A stretch of 64,000 nt of DNA from Novosphingobium sp. IK01 (lineage in GTDB: Bacteria; Pseudomonadota; Alphaproteobacteria; Sphingomonadales; Sphingomonadaceae). Shown in pieces: positions 35,523 to 45,376 of this stretch (positions within the stretch are counted from its first letter, which is position 1; each line of letters begins with the position of its first letter). The translations under genes were made by a program, and so were the position numbers. The notes under the pieces are model-generated. The model was not told the origin of the DNA. It did no database searches and saw only the letters and a program-made list of their open reading frames with translations. The stretch is from positions 1 through 64,000 of the forward strand of contig NZ_BTFW01000001.1 of assembly GCF_033242265.1 (NCBI RefSeq). Direction: 5' to 3'.

Positions 35523-38122
35523 GCGAGCAGGCTGCCCTTGGCCGGGAGATCGGCCCTTTCGAACTGGAGGAAGTAGCGGGTGGCGATCGTGTCGGACAAG
35601 GCCAGCAACCGGGCCTCGACATCGGCGACCCGTGCGAAATCCCAGGCGGCGACGGGCAGGCTGGCAAGCGGGGCGAGCAGGGCGCGGGCCTCCAGCAGGG
35701 GGGCTTCGGGCAGCGCGTCTTCGCCCAGCGCGGGCAGGCGCGCGATGTGATCGACCAGCCGTTCGGCCTGAAACGCCAGCGAGCGCGGATTGTGCGGGTC
35801 GAGCAGCAGCAGGTCGAGCACCGGCGCGCGCGTGGGCACGGCCAGATAGCGCGAGCGATAGGTGATCTGGCAGTCGGTGAGGTCGAGCAGGACACCGAGC
35901 GCCTCGGGCGTGTCGATCTGGGCCTCAAGCGCACGCAAGGTCTCGCACAGGGCGAGCGCGCGTTCGAGGCGGCGGCCCATGTCGAGGAACAGGCGCGAGG
36001 GGCCGAGCGTGAAGTTTTCCGCCATCAGCCCCGAGAGCGCGGCCAGACGTTCGAGCAACTCGCGCGCGGCGCGCAGCATGACGCCGGGGCGCTGGCCGTC
36101 GAACATGGGCAGCGGACGGCTGGCGATGCGCCAGAAATCGGTGGTGAAGCGGTCGCGCAGGGTCAGGCCCGTGGCGCGGATCGCGGCCATGAGCGAGGCC
36201 AGCGAGCCGGGCAGGGCCGGATCGGCGAGCGCGGCCCGGCAGGCCTGGGGCACCGGCAGGGCGGCCTGATCGGGAGACAGTGCCCCCCGGCTGACCATCA
36301 GGCCGACGAGGCGGGCGATCACTTCGGGATTGTGCCCGGCGGCGGCATCGACATCGATCGAGCTGCCCAGAACCGCACGGATCACCCGCACCCCGGCCTC
36401 GGCCCGCTCGACATAGCGACCGAACCAGAACAGGTTGTCGGCGGCCTGGCTGGCCAGAATGCCGCCGCCCCGGCGCACGGTCTGCGGCGCGGCGAGGGCC
36501 GAGGCCGGCGTGATGCGGGCCGTTCCGGGCGGCAGCGCGGAGAGCATCGGGCCCCTGACGGTATCGGCGCCGGGCGCGGGATCGACGACGCAGACATCGG
36601 CGGAAATGTCGCCCTCGCCCATCAGGGTCGTGTGCATCTCGCGCGAGGAGGAAAGGCGGGCAAAGCCGCCGGGCATGACCGTCCACTGGCCTTGCGCATC
36701 GCGCGCGACAAAGGCGCGGACGGTAAAGGCGCGGGGGACGAATTCCTCGTTGATGAGCGCGGGCGTGGTCGAGAGCGAGACGATTTCCTGTCCGCAATAG
36801 TCGACCGGGCGGCGCTCCATCGCGGCGAGCAGCGCGGCGCGCGCTTCTGCATCGAGGCTGGCCCCGGCCACCGGGCGGCCATGGGGAAGGCCCTCGACCG
36901 ATTGTCCGAAGGCCGGGGTGATCATCAACTGGTCGAGCCGGGCGCGCACGTCCTGTGCCTCGCGCGGCTGGCCGCACCACCATGTGGCGACATTGGGGAG
37001 GATCGGCTCCTCGCCCAGCAGCCGCGAGAACAGGCCCGGCATGAAGGCGGCAAAGGCCGGGGCTTCGAGCACTTCGGCGCCGGGGCGGTTGGCCATGGCC
37101 ACGCCCCCGTGCGAAAGCGCCTCGAACAGGTCGGGCACGCCGATCTGCGAGCGGGCGTCGAACCGCAGCGGATCGAGCGCATTGGTGTCGATCCAGCGCC
37201 AGACCGCATCGACGCGCTTGGGGCCCGCGATGGTGCGAACGTAGACGCGCCCGTCGCTCACCGTCAGGTCGCGCCCTTCGACCAGCGGGAAGCCCAGATA
37301 GCGGGCGAGGTGGGCCTGTTCGGGATAGGACTGGTTGAACCGGCCCGGCGTGAGCAGGGCGATGCGCGGGTTCTCGCGCTGGCATTCGCGGGCGATGCCC
37401 CCGCGCAAGTCGGCGAAGAACTGCGCCACGCGGCGCGCGCGGATGTCGGTCAGCAGGGAACCGGTCACGCGGCTGAGCGCGAGGCGGTTTTCCAGCGCAT
37501 AGCCGATGCCGTTGGCCAGCCGCAGGCGGTCGCCCAGCACGCGCCATTGCCCGCGCGGCCCCCGTGCGAGATCGACCGCATAGACATGGATCGCCGGTTC
37601 GCTGCGCGGTGGCAGGCCCGCCATCGAGCGCGCGAAATAGCGGCTTCCGGCCACGAGGGCGGCGGGCAGGTGTCCTTCGGCAACCAGCCGTCCGGGGCCG
37701 TAGATGTCGGCCACCACGGCTTCGAGCAGGCGGGCGCGCTGGATCAGCCCGCGTTCGACTTGCGCCCATTCCTGTGCGCCGATGATCAGCGGCATGGGCG
37801 AGAGCGGCCAGTCGCGCTCGTCGTCCTCGCCGGTCAGGCGGAAGGACATGCCCAGTTCGAGGATCTGGCGCCCGACCAGTTCCTGCACCGGCACCCCGGC
37901 TTCATCCTCCAGCGCTTCGAGCCCCCGGGCGACCTGTTGCCAGGCCTGCGCGACATCGGGCGCGGCGTGGCGATAGAGATCGCCCGCCTCGACATCGACC
38001 GGATAGGCCGCGAGGCCCTGCGGCGGTGCTGCCGGAGCAGGAGTCGCGGGCGAAGCCGGGGTTGGGGCCGGGGCCGCAGACGGCGTTGGGGCCGGGGTGT
38101 CTTCCTTGGTCACGGTGGTCAT
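35519..38122 (-). CDS. Circularly permuted ATP-grasp / Alpha-E fusion protein
   Basis: 867 residues. After a Pro/Ala-rich leader (5-40) comes the circularly permuted ATP-grasp domain (about 45-530; old names DUF404/DUF407), with LIQRARLLEAVVADIYGP, GIGYALENRLALSR, LTPGRFNQSYPEQAHLARY, GEEPILPNVATWWCGQ. From about 545 the helical Alpha-E domain (DUF403) begins: ASQAADNLFWFGRYVERAEAG, continuing to LADLPAKG-like end. In many bacteria these are two proteins; here they are fused. The family is predicted to ligate amino acids or peptides using ATP, but the product is unknown. Confidence 0.92.
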   Translation of the reverse strand: MTTVTKEDTPAPTPSAAPAPTPASPATPAPAAPPQGLAAYPVDVEAGDLYRHAAPDVAQAWQQVARGLEALEDEAGVPVQELVGRQILELGMSFRLTGEDDERDWPLSPMPLIIGAQEWAQVERGLIQRARLLEAVVADIYGPGRLVAEGHLPAALVAGSRYFARSMAGLPPRSEPAIHVYAVDLARGPRGQWRVLGDRLRLANGIGYALENRLALSRVTGSLLTDIRARRVAQFFADLRGGIARECQRENPRIALLTPGRFNQSYPEQAHLARYLGFPLVEGRDLTVSDGRVYVRTIAGPKRVDAVWRWIDTNALDPLRFDARSQIGVPDLFEALSHGGVAMANRPGAEVLEAPAFAAFMPGLFSRLLGEEPILPNVATWWCGQPREAQDVRARLDQLMITPAFGQSVEGLPHGRPVAGASLDAEARAALLAAMERRPVDYCGQEIVSLSTTPALINEEFVPRAFTVRAFVARDAQGQWTVMPGGFARLSSSREMHTTLMGEGDISADVCVVDPAPGADTVRGPMLSALPPGTARITPASALAAPQTVRRGGGILASQAADNLFWFGRYVERAEAGVRVIRAVLGSSIDVDAAAGHNPEVIARLVGLMVSRGALSPDQAALPVPQACRAALADPALPGSLASLMAAIRATGLTLRDRFTTDFWRIASRPLPMFDGQRPGVMLRAARELLERLAALSGLMAENFTLGPSRLFLDMGRRLERALALCETLRALEAQIDTPEALGVLLDLTDCQITYRSRYLAVPTRAPVLDLLLLDPHNPRSLAFQAERLVDHIARLPALGEDALPEAPLLEARALLAPLASLPVAAWDFARVADVEARLLALSDTIATRYFLQFERADLPAKGSLLA

Positions 38123-38151
38123 GACGGGATCATGGCCATGGGCAGCATCGC

Positions 38152-41100
38152 TCAGGCCAGACCGGCAGGACGGCGAAGGTCGAGGGTCATCGGAAATTCT
38201 CCCGGCAGTTCGGCGGGCGGAACCGGCAGGGGGCCGGGCGAATGGCCATGATCCTGAAACCGCGCCTTGCGCCGCGCTTCGGCTTCATAGCCGTTGACCG
38301 GTACCGAATCGTAATTGCGCCCGCCCGGATGGGCCACATGGTAGACACAACCGCCCAGCGAGCGATTGTTCCAGGTGTCGAAAATATCGAAGGTCAGCGG
38401 CGCATGGGGCGGCATCATCGGATGGAGGCAGTTGGCGGGCCACCAGGCCTTGTAGCGCACCCCGCCGACCGCCTCGCCCGGCGTGCCGGTGAAGCTGAGC
38501 GGCACGCGGCGGCCATTGCAGGTGATCACATGGCGTCCCGGCACGAGGCCGCTGGCACGGACCTGAAGGCGTTCGGTCGAACTGTCGACATAGCGCACGG
38601 TGCCCCCGATGGCGCCGGTTTCGCCCAGCACGTTCCACGGTTCGAGCGCGTGGGACACTTCGAGGCTGACCCCGCCGCCCTCGATCGTGCCGTGGACGGG
38701 GAAGCGGAACTGGCGCTGCGCCTCGAACCAGACGGGATCGAAATCGTAGCCCGCGCCGCGCAAGTCGGCGAGCACTTCGGCAAAATCGCTCCACACGAAG
38801 TGGGGCAGCATGAAACGGTCGTGAAGCTGGGTGCCCCAGCGCACAAGCGGCCCTTCGACCGGCTGGCGCCAGAACCACGCACAGAGCGCGCGCAGCAGCA
38901 GTTGCTGGGCCAGCGACATCCGCGCGTCGGGCGGCATCTCGAAGCCGCGGAACTCGACAAGGCCCAGGCGCCCGGTCGGCCCGTCGGGCGAGAACAGCTT
39001 GTCGATGCAGATTTCGGTGCGGTGGGTGTTGCCGGTCACGTCGACCAGCAGGTTGCGGAACAGACGGTCGACCACCCAGGCCAGCGGCTGGGGCTGGTCG
39101 GGGCCGGGCACTTGCGCGAGGGCGATTTCCAGCTCGTAGAGCCCGTCGTGGCGGGCCTCGTCGATGCGCGGGGCCTGACAGGTCGGGCCGATGAACAGGC
39201 CTGAGAACAGGTAGCTGAGCGAGGGGTGGCGCTGCCAGTAGATCACGAAGGACTTGAGCAGGTCCGGGCGGCGGATGAACGGGCTGTCGAGCAGGGTCGG
39301 GCCGCCCAGCACGATGTGATTGCCCCCGCCCGTGCCGGTGGCGCGCCCGTCGACCATGAACTTGTCGGCGGTCAGGCCCACTTCGCGCGCGCAGTCATAC
39401 AGCGTTTCGGTCAGGTCCACCGCCTCGGCCCATGTTGCCGTGGGCTGGATGTTGACCTCGATCACGCCGGGGTCCGGGGTGACCTTGAGGACCATCAGGC
39501 GCGGGTCGGGTGGCGGGGGATAGCCCTCGATCCGCACGGGAAGGCCGGTATCCTGTGCGACGGCCTCCACGCAGGCGACGAGATCGAGATAGTCTTCGAG
39601 CGTTTCGACCGGGGGGATGAACACGCACAGATGGTCGCCCTTGGGCTCGACCGTGAGGGCGGTGCGCACCGCGCCTTCGATGGCGATCTGCTGTTCGACG
39701 CGGGCCTGCGGGGCCATGCCTGCTGTTTCGGTGCGCTGGACGGGCTGGAAATGGATGTCCTCGCCCCGTGCCAGCGCCTCGCGCGTCTGGGTGCCGCGCT
39801 CGATCACTTGCGCGCGCACGTCGGCGAGCGGCTCGCGCGGTTCACTCGTGTCGCGCGGGTGGATATAGGGATAGGCGGCGGGCGAAACATGGGGCAGCGA
39901 GGCGAGCGGCAGGCGATAGCCGAGCGCGCTGTCGCCCGGCACGGCGAACAGGGCGCCGCGCCGCAAGCGCCACTTTTCCGAATACCACTGGCGCGCGGCA
40001 TGGGCGCGGCGGGCCTGCCAGGGCTGCTGACGCTGGATCGGCAGGACATGGCCGACCGTCTTGGTCAGCCCGCCCTGAAACGCGCGGACGATGCGCGCGC
40101 GTTCTTCCGGGTTGTCGATCTTGGGGTCGGTGGGCGAGGTGTTGTCGGGCAATTCGGCCTCGCGCACGATCCATTCGAGCGTATCTTCATAGACCGGGGC
40201 GACATAATCGCCCGGAATGCCCAGCATCGTGGCGGTTTCGCGCAGGAAATGCCCGGCATCGTCGGGGCTGACGGTAACGGTGTCATCCTCGGGCAGGCGG
40301 TCCCCGGCGATCAGGCTTTCGTCCTGCCAGATCGGCACGCCGTCCTTGCGCCAGTAGATCGAATAGCCCCAGCGCGGCAGGCTTTCGCCCGGATACCACT
40401 TGCCCTGCCCGTGGTGGAGCAGCGAGCCGGGCGCGAACTTGCCGCGCAGCTTGCGGATCAGGCGGTCGGCATACCAGGCCTTGGTCGGGCCGACGGCGTC
40501 GGCGTTCCACTCGCCCGCCTCGAAATCGCGGTCGGCGATGAAGGTGGGTTCGCCCCCGATGGTCAGGCGCACGTCGTGGGCGGCCAGATCGGCATCGACC
40601 TTGTGGCCCAGCGCATCGAGCGCGGCCCAGCGTTCGTCGGTGAAGGGCTTGGTGATGCGCACCGCCTCGGCAATGCGCGAGACTTTCATCTCGAACTGGA
40701 AGTCGGAATGGACCGGCTCCATCACCACGCCCTCGATCGGGGCGGCGGTGCGGTAGTGGGGCGTGGCACAGAGCGGGATGTGGCCTTCGCCCGCAAAGAG
40801 CCCCCATGTCGCGTCGAGGCCGATCCAGCCCGCGCCGGGCACATAGACTTCGGTCCAGGCGTGAAGGTCGCACACGTCCTGCGCGACGCCGGTCGGGCCA
40901 TCGACCGCCGCCACGTCCGGGGTGAGCTGGATCGAGTAGCCCGAGACGAAGCGCGCGGCAAAGCCGAGGCGGCGCAGCAGGTGGACCAGCAGCCAGGCCG
41001 AATCGCGGCACGAACCGGTGCCCACTTCGAGCGTTTCCTCAGGCGCCTGAACCCCCGGCTCCATGCGGATCACATAGCCCACGCGGGCATTGACCGCCTG

Positions 41101-41544
41101 GTTGATCGCCACGAGGAAGTCGATCGTGCGGCCTTCATGGCCGGTGAACTGCGCCAGCAGTTCGTCGAACAGCGGGCCCTGGGGCTCGGTCTCGAAGCAG
41201 GCGGCCAGATCGGCGGCGAGTTCGTCGGAATAGGCGAACGGGTAGGTCTCGGCGTATTCCTCGACGAAGAAGTCGAACGGGTTGATCACCACGAGGTCGG
41301 CGAGCAGGTCGACCTCGATCTGGAAATGGTCGATGGGATCGGGAAAAACCACCCGCGCCAGCCAGTTACCGTAAGGATCCTGCTGCCAGTTGATGAAGTG
41401 ATTGTCGGGGCTGATCTTCAGCGAATAGTTGGGGACCGCCGTTCGACTGTGCGATGCGGGCCTTAACCGGATCACCTGCGGCCCCAGACGGACCGGCTTG
41501 GCATAGGAATAGCGCGTGAGGTGATGGAGGCCCGCCTTGATCAT
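38152..41544 (-). CDS. Large transglutaminase-DUF2126 protein
   Basis: 1130 residues. Residues 1-290 are a transglutaminase module ([21 protein letters not shown]; triad C179 in [12 protein letters not shown]228 in [10 protein letters not shown]244 in GLDATWG). The remainder is DUF2126 ([59 protein letters not shown]), a family always found with the ATP-grasp/Alpha-E genes. First gene of the operon, 29 bp before the next start. Likely carries out peptide cleavage or transfer within the same pathway. Confidence 0.92.
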   Translation of the reverse strand: MIKAGLHHLTRYSYAKPVRLGPQVIRLRPASHSRTAVPNYSLKISPDNHFINWQQDPYGNWLARVVFPDPIDHFQIEVDLLADLVVINPFDFFVEEYAETYPFAYSDELAADLAACFETEPQGPLFDELLAQFTGHEGRTIDFLVAINQAVNARVGYVIRMEPGVQAPEETLEVGTGSCRDSAWLLVHLLRRLGFAARFVSGYSIQLTPDVAAVDGPTGVAQDVCDLHAWTEVYVPGAGWIGLDATWGLFAGEGHIPLCATPHYRTAAPIEGVVMEPVHSDFQFEMKVSRIAEAVRITKPFTDERWAALDALGHKVDADLAAHDVRLTIGGEPTFIADRDFEAGEWNADAVGPTKAWYADRLIRKLRGKFAPGSLLHHGQGKWYPGESLPRWGYSIYWRKDGVPIWQDESLIAGDRLPEDDTVTVSPDDAGHFLRETATMLGIPGDYVAPVYEDTLEWIVREAELPDNTSPTDPKIDNPEERARIVRAFQGGLTKTVGHVLPIQRQQPWQARRAHAARQWYSEKWRLRRGALFAVPGDSALGYRLPLASLPHVSPAAYPYIHPRDTSEPREPLADVRAQVIERGTQTREALARGEDIHFQPVQRTETAGMAPQARVEQQIAIEGAVRTALTVEPKGDHLCVFIPPVETLEDYLDLVACVEAVAQDTGLPVRIEGYPPPPDPRLMVLKVTPDPGVIEVNIQPTATWAEAVDLTETLYDCAREVGLTADKFMVDGRATGTGGGNHIVLGGPTLLDSPFIRRPDLLKSFVIYWQRHPSLSYLFSGLFIGPTCQAPRIDEARHDGLYELEIALAQVPGPDQPQPLAWVVDRLFRNLLVDVTGNTHRTEICIDKLFSPDGPTGRLGLVEFRGFEMPPDARMSLAQQLLLRALCAWFWRQPVEGPLVRWGTQLHDRFMLPHFVWSDFAEVLADLRGAGYDFDPVWFEAQRQFRFPVHGTIEGGGVSLEVSHALEPWNVLGETGAIGGTVRYVDSSTERLQVRASGLVPGRHVITCNGRRVPLSFTGTPGEAVGGVRYKAWWPANCLHPMMPPHAPLTFDIFDTWNNRSLGGCVYHVAHPGGRNYDSVPVNGYEAEARRKARFQDHGHSPGPLPVPPAELPGEFPMTLDLRRPAGLA

Positions 41545-41619
41545 GGTTGTGGAGGTTGCCGCAAATCATGGTGCGCTGCAACGTCATTCGCAGGGGGCAT
41601 CGCTCCGGGCTTCTGACAC

Positions 41620-42336
41620 TCAGACGCTCGACCCGGAGCCTTCGCCCGCCAGACGCCCGCCATAGGCCGGGATCGCCAGCTTCCAGCGGATCGCGGCTGC
41701 GCGCAGGGCGAAGCCGGCCAGCGCGGAGACCGTCCAGACCCAGGGCTTGGGCAGGTGGAGCGCCTGCCCGGCCGAGCACATCGCCGAGGCCAGCGCGCCC
41801 GCCGTCACATAGAGTTCGGGGCGCATGATGATCGAGGGGCGCCCGGCCACCACGTCGCGGATGACCCCGCCCGCGCAGCCGGTGATCACCCCCATGATGA
41901 AGGCGGGCACCGGGGGGATGCCATAGGCCAGCGCCTTGGCCGTGCCGATCACCGCATAGATGCCAAGGCCCACCGCGTCGGCCCAGTCGAGCGCGGCGCC
42001 CCGCCACCAGCGGTTGGGCGTGACCCAGCATACCACCGCCGCGACCAGGCAGACCAGCGCGACCCAGCGATCGTGCATCCAGAACACCGGCGCGCCGATC
42101 ATCAGGTCGCGCACCGACCCGCCGCCGACCCCGGTGATCACCGCGAAGAAGCACATCGTTACCAGCGTCTGGCGCATGCGCGCGGCCACCAGCGCACCCG
42201 AGAGCGCGAACAGGGCAATGCCGCCCAGATCGATCACCCCGATCATCGCGGGCAGCACGACCTTGGGCAGGGCGGCGGGAATCGCCGCGGGAAGGGCATG
42301 GGGCAGCGCGGCATGGATCGAGGAGGGTAGCGGCAT
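41620..42336 (-). CDS. TRIC-family (UPF0126, YicG-like) cation channel
   Basis: 238 residues with about seven spans. The duplicated motif FFAVITGVGGGSVRDL and IMGVITGCAGGVIRDV is the signature of the two-repeat UPF0126/TRIC family, whose bacterial members form trimeric monovalent-cation channels. GIDLGGIALFALSGALVAAR-like N-terminal span fits too. It lies upstream of the DUF2126 operon on the same strand, 75 bp apart; any link is uncertain. Confidence 0.92.
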   Translation of the reverse strand: MPLPSSIHAALPHALPAAIPAALPKVVLPAMIGVIDLGGIALFALSGALVAARMRQTLVTMCFFAVITGVGGGSVRDLMIGAPVFWMHDRWVALVCLVAAVVCWVTPNRWWRGAALDWADAVGLGIYAVIGTAKALAYGIPPVPAFIMGVITGCAGGVIRDVVAGRPSIIMRPELYVTAGALASAMCSAGQALHLPKPWVWTVSALAGFALRAAAIRWKLAIPAYGGRLAGEGSGSSV

Positions 42337-42465
42337 GGATGTGATCCTGCCGCGAGGGCGGGGGCATGTCGAGCATCATGGCGCCGCCGGGACACAGAAC
42401 CGGGGATAGCGGTTTTAGCGCCGGGATGGAGGCATCGGGGCGGGCGCCTTGAAGGGGCCACAAAT

Positions 42466-42503
42466 GCAAAGGGCCGCGCGGAGGGGGGAATCCCGCGCGG
42501 CCC
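42466..42503 (-). terminator. Intrinsic terminator after lpd
   Basis: GGGCCGCGCGG (42471-42481) pairs with CCGCGCGGCCC (42492-42502); on the minus strand TTTGCATTTG follows. It ends the sucA-sucB-lpd transcript. Confidence 0.85.
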
Positions 42504-42556
42504 TCGCCGTAGCGCCGATCACGAGGGGATCAAGGCGCCGGTATCGGGGTATTTGA

Positions 42557-43972
42557 TCAGGTGTGGATCGGCTTCTCGCGAATGCCCATCGCCGCTTCCT
42601 TGATCGCTTCCGAATGGGTCGGATGCGCGTGGCAGGTATAGGCGATGTCTTCCGAAGTCGCACCGAATTCCAGCGCCAGCGCTGCTTCGGCGATCATCGT
42701 GCCGGCCACCGAGGCAATCGCCCAGACGCCGAGCACGCGGTCGGTCTTGGCGTCCGCGATGATCTTCACGAAGCCGTCGGGCTCGTGGTTGGTCTTGGCG
42801 CGGCTGTTGGCCAGCATGGGGAACTTGCTGACCTTGATGGCATTCTTGTCGCCACCGGCCTTTTCGAGAGCGGCTTCCTGGGTCAGGCCCACGCCCGCGA
42901 ACTCGGGGAAGGTGTAGACCACGCCGGGGATCACGTCGTGGTTCACGATGCCCGTGAGACCCGCGATGTTCTCGGCCACGGCAATGCCTTCGTCCTCGGC
43001 CTTGTGCGCGAGCATCGGGCCGGGGATCACGTCGCCCACGGCCCAGACGCCGTCGACCTTGGTGCGGAAGTCGTGGTCGGTTTCGATCTGGCCGCGCTTG
43101 TTCAGCTCAAGGCCGATCTTGTCGAGGCCGAGGCCATCGGTGTTGGGCTTGCGGCCAATGGCCACGAGCACGCAATCGGCTTCGATCACTTCGGCAGCGC
43201 CGCCGGCAGCCGGTTCGACCGTGATGGTGGCCTTCTTGCCTTCGACGGCAACGCCGGTGACCTTCGTCGAAAGCTTGAGCTCCATGCCCTGCTTCTTGAA
43301 GATCTTCGCGGCTTCCTTGCGGACGTCGCCGTCCATGCCGGGGAGCAGCTGGTCGAGGTATTCGACCACGGTCACCCTGGCGCCCAGACGGCGCCAGACC
43401 GAACCGAGTTCGAGGCCGATCACGCCGCCGCCGATCACCACGAGGTGTTCGGGAACGCGGTCGAGAGCGAGCGCGCCGGTCGAATCGACGACCACGCCAG
43501 CGTCATTGTCGACGGTGACGCCCGGCAGCGGGGTGACCGACGAACCGGTGGCGATCACGATGTGCTTGGCCGAGACCTTCTGGCCAGCGACGGTGACGCT
43601 GTGGGCGTCCTCGAACGTGGCATAGCCCTTGAGCCAGGTGACCTTGTTCTTCTTGAACAGGAATTCGATGCCGCCGGTCAGGCCCTTGACCGAGTCGAGC
43701 TTCTGCTGCTGCATCACCGAAAGGTCGAGTTCGACCGGGCCGGTCTTGATGCCATAGCTCGCGAAGGTGCCGTTGACGGCTTCCTCGAACTTTTCCGAGC
43801 CGTGGAGCAGGGCCTTGGAGGGGATGCAGCCCACGTTGAGGCAGGTGCCGCCCAGGGTCTCGCGCCCTTCGGCGCAGGCGGTCTTGAGGCCCAGCTGGGC
43901 CGCGCGGATCGCGGCCACATAGCCACCCGGGCCCGCACCGATCACCAGGACGTCATAATCGTATTCAGCCAT
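42557..43972 (-). CDS. lpdA: Dihydrolipoyl dehydrogenase (E3)
   Basis: 471 residues from ATG 43972 with AGGAGG five bases upstream. FAD site [19 protein letters not shown], redox disulfide C44/C49 in [16 protein letters not shown] site [16 protein letters not shown] and the C-terminal His-Glu dyad region [14 protein letters not shown]. It reoxidises lipoamide on SucB. Third gene of the sucA-sucB-lpd operon, supporting the 2-oxoglutarate dehydrogenase complex. Confidence 0.97.
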   Translation of the reverse strand: MAEYDYDVLVIGAGPGGYVAAIRAAQLGLKTACAEGRETLGGTCLNVGCIPSKALLHGSEKFEEAVNGTFASYGIKTGPVELDLSVMQQQKLDSVKGLTGGIEFLFKKNKVTWLKGYATFEDAHSVTVAGQKVSAKHIVIATGSSVTPLPGVTVDNDAGVVVDSTGALALDRVPEHLVVIGGGVIGLELGSVWRRLGARVTVVEYLDQLLPGMDGDVRKEAAKIFKKQGMELKLSTKVTGVAVEGKKATITVEPAAGGAAEVIEADCVLVAIGRKPNTDGLGLDKIGLELNKRGQIETDHDFRTKVDGVWAVGDVIPGPMLAHKAEDEGIAVAENIAGLTGIVNHDVIPGVVYTFPEFAGVGLTQEAALEKAGGDKNAIKVSKFPMLANSRAKTNHEPDGFVKIIADAKTDRVLGVWAIASVAGTMIAEAALALEFGATSEDIAYTCHAHPTHSEAIKEAAMGIREKPIHT

Positions 43973-44086
43973 GTCGGCCTCCTGTTCGCGGCCCCTCCCA
44001 CGGGATGGAGCCTCGCGCGAATCACGCACAAATTCCGCCGGGGCGCGCACGGTGGTTCAGCCCCGTGCGCGCCTTGGTCCTGCCGA

Positions 44087-45331
44087 TCAGAGGTCGATCA
44101 GCAGGCGGGTGGGTTCCTCGATCGCTTCCTTGATGGTCTTGAGCGCGGTGACCGCCTCGCGACCGTCGATGATGCGGTGATCGTAGGACAGCGCGATGTA
44201 CATCATCGGGCGGATCACGATTTCACCGTTGCGAACGACCGGACGGTCCTCGATGCGGTGAAGGCCGAGCACGGCCGACTGGGGCGGGTTGATGATCGGG
44301 GTCGACATCAGGCCGCCGAACACGCCGCCGTTGGAGATCGTGAAGGTGCCGCCCTTCATGTCTTCCATCGTCAGCGAGCCTTCACGGGCCTTCTTGCCGA
44401 AGTCGCCGATGGCCTTTTCGATGCCCGCAAACGACAGCTTGTCGCAATCGCGCACGACCGGCACGACCAGACCGTTGGGCGCCGAGACGGCGACCGAGAT
44501 GTCGACATAGTCGTGATAGACGATTTCATCGCCCTGGACCTGGGCGTTGACCGCCGGGATGTCCTTGAGCGCAAGGACGGCAGCCTTGGCGAAGAACGAC
44601 ATGAAGCCCAGCTTCACGCCATGCTTCTTCTCGAAGCTGTCCTTGAACTTTTCGCGCGCGGCCATCACCGCCGACATGTCGACGTCGTTGAAGGTCGTGA
44701 GCAGGGCGGCGTTTTCCTGCGCGCTCTTCAGACGCTTGGCGATCGTCTGGCGCAGGCGGGTCATCTTGACGCGCTCTTCGTTGCGGCCAGGAGCTGCAAC
44801 CGTGGCCGGGACCGGGGCGCTGGCGGCAGGCGCGGGCGAGGCAGCCTTGGCCTGGGCGGCGGCGAGCACGTCTTCCTTGGTCAGGCGGCCGTCCTTGCCG
44901 GTGCCCTTGACGGTGGCCGGGTCGATCCCGTGTTCGAGCACGGCGCGGCGCACGGCGGGCGAAAGGGCGGTGACCGCCGTTTCGTCGTCGGCGGGGGCTG
45001 CCGCCACGGGGGCGACAGCGACGGGCGCGGCAGCGGCGGCAGGAGCCGCAGCCGGGGCAGCAGCGGCGGGCGCTGCTGCCGGAGCGGCGGCGCCGCCTTC
45101 GCCGATGGTGGCCAGCAGCGCGCCGACGGTGACGGTTTCACCTTCGGCGACGAGGATCTGGCCGAGCACGCCGGCAACCGGCGAGGGCACTTCGACCGCA
45201 ACCTTGTCGGTTTCCAGGCTGACGATGGGTTCGTCGACCGCGACCGTTTCGCCGGGCTTCTTCAGCCACTGGCCGACCGTCGCTTCGCTGACGCTTTCAC
45301 CGAGCGTCGGAACCTTGACTTCGATGGACAT
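44087..45331 (-). CDS. sucB: 2-oxoglutarate dehydrogenase E2, dihydrolipoyl succinyltransferase
   Basis: 414 residues. Lipoyl domain with Lys43 (ETDKVAVEV), an Ala/Pro linker (about 80-115), E3/E1-binding domain ([23 protein letters not shown]) and the catalytic domain ending in [16 protein letters not shown]. The complex transfers succinyl groups to CoA in the TCA cycle. 45 bp separate it from sucA. Confidence 0.97.
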   Translation of the reverse strand: MSIEVKVPTLGESVSEATVGQWLKKPGETVAVDEPIVSLETDKVAVEVPSPVAGVLGQILVAEGETVTVGALLATIGEGGAAAPAAAPAAAAPAAAPAAAAAPVAVAPVAAAPADDETAVTALSPAVRRAVLEHGIDPATVKGTGKDGRLTKEDVLAAAQAKAASPAPAASAPVPATVAAPGRNEERVKMTRLRQTIAKRLKSAQENAALLTTFNDVDMSAVMAAREKFKDSFEKKHGVKLGFMSFFAKAAVLALKDIPAVNAQVQGDEIVYHDYVDISVAVSAPNGLVVPVVRDCDKLSFAGIEKAIGDFGKKAREGSLTMEDMKGGTFTISNGGVFGGLMSTPIINPPQSAVLGLHRIEDRPVVRNGEIVIRPMMYIALSYDHRIIDGREAVTALKTIKEAIEEPTRLLIDL

Positions 45332-45376
45332 GACTTGGTCTTCCTTGGGGAGAATTCAGTGGGACGAAACGGCCGG

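Noticed and set aside
35747..41466. Long plus-strand open frames of about 830 and 750 codons
   Set aside because: Antisense to the ATP-grasp/Alpha-E and DUF2126 genes.
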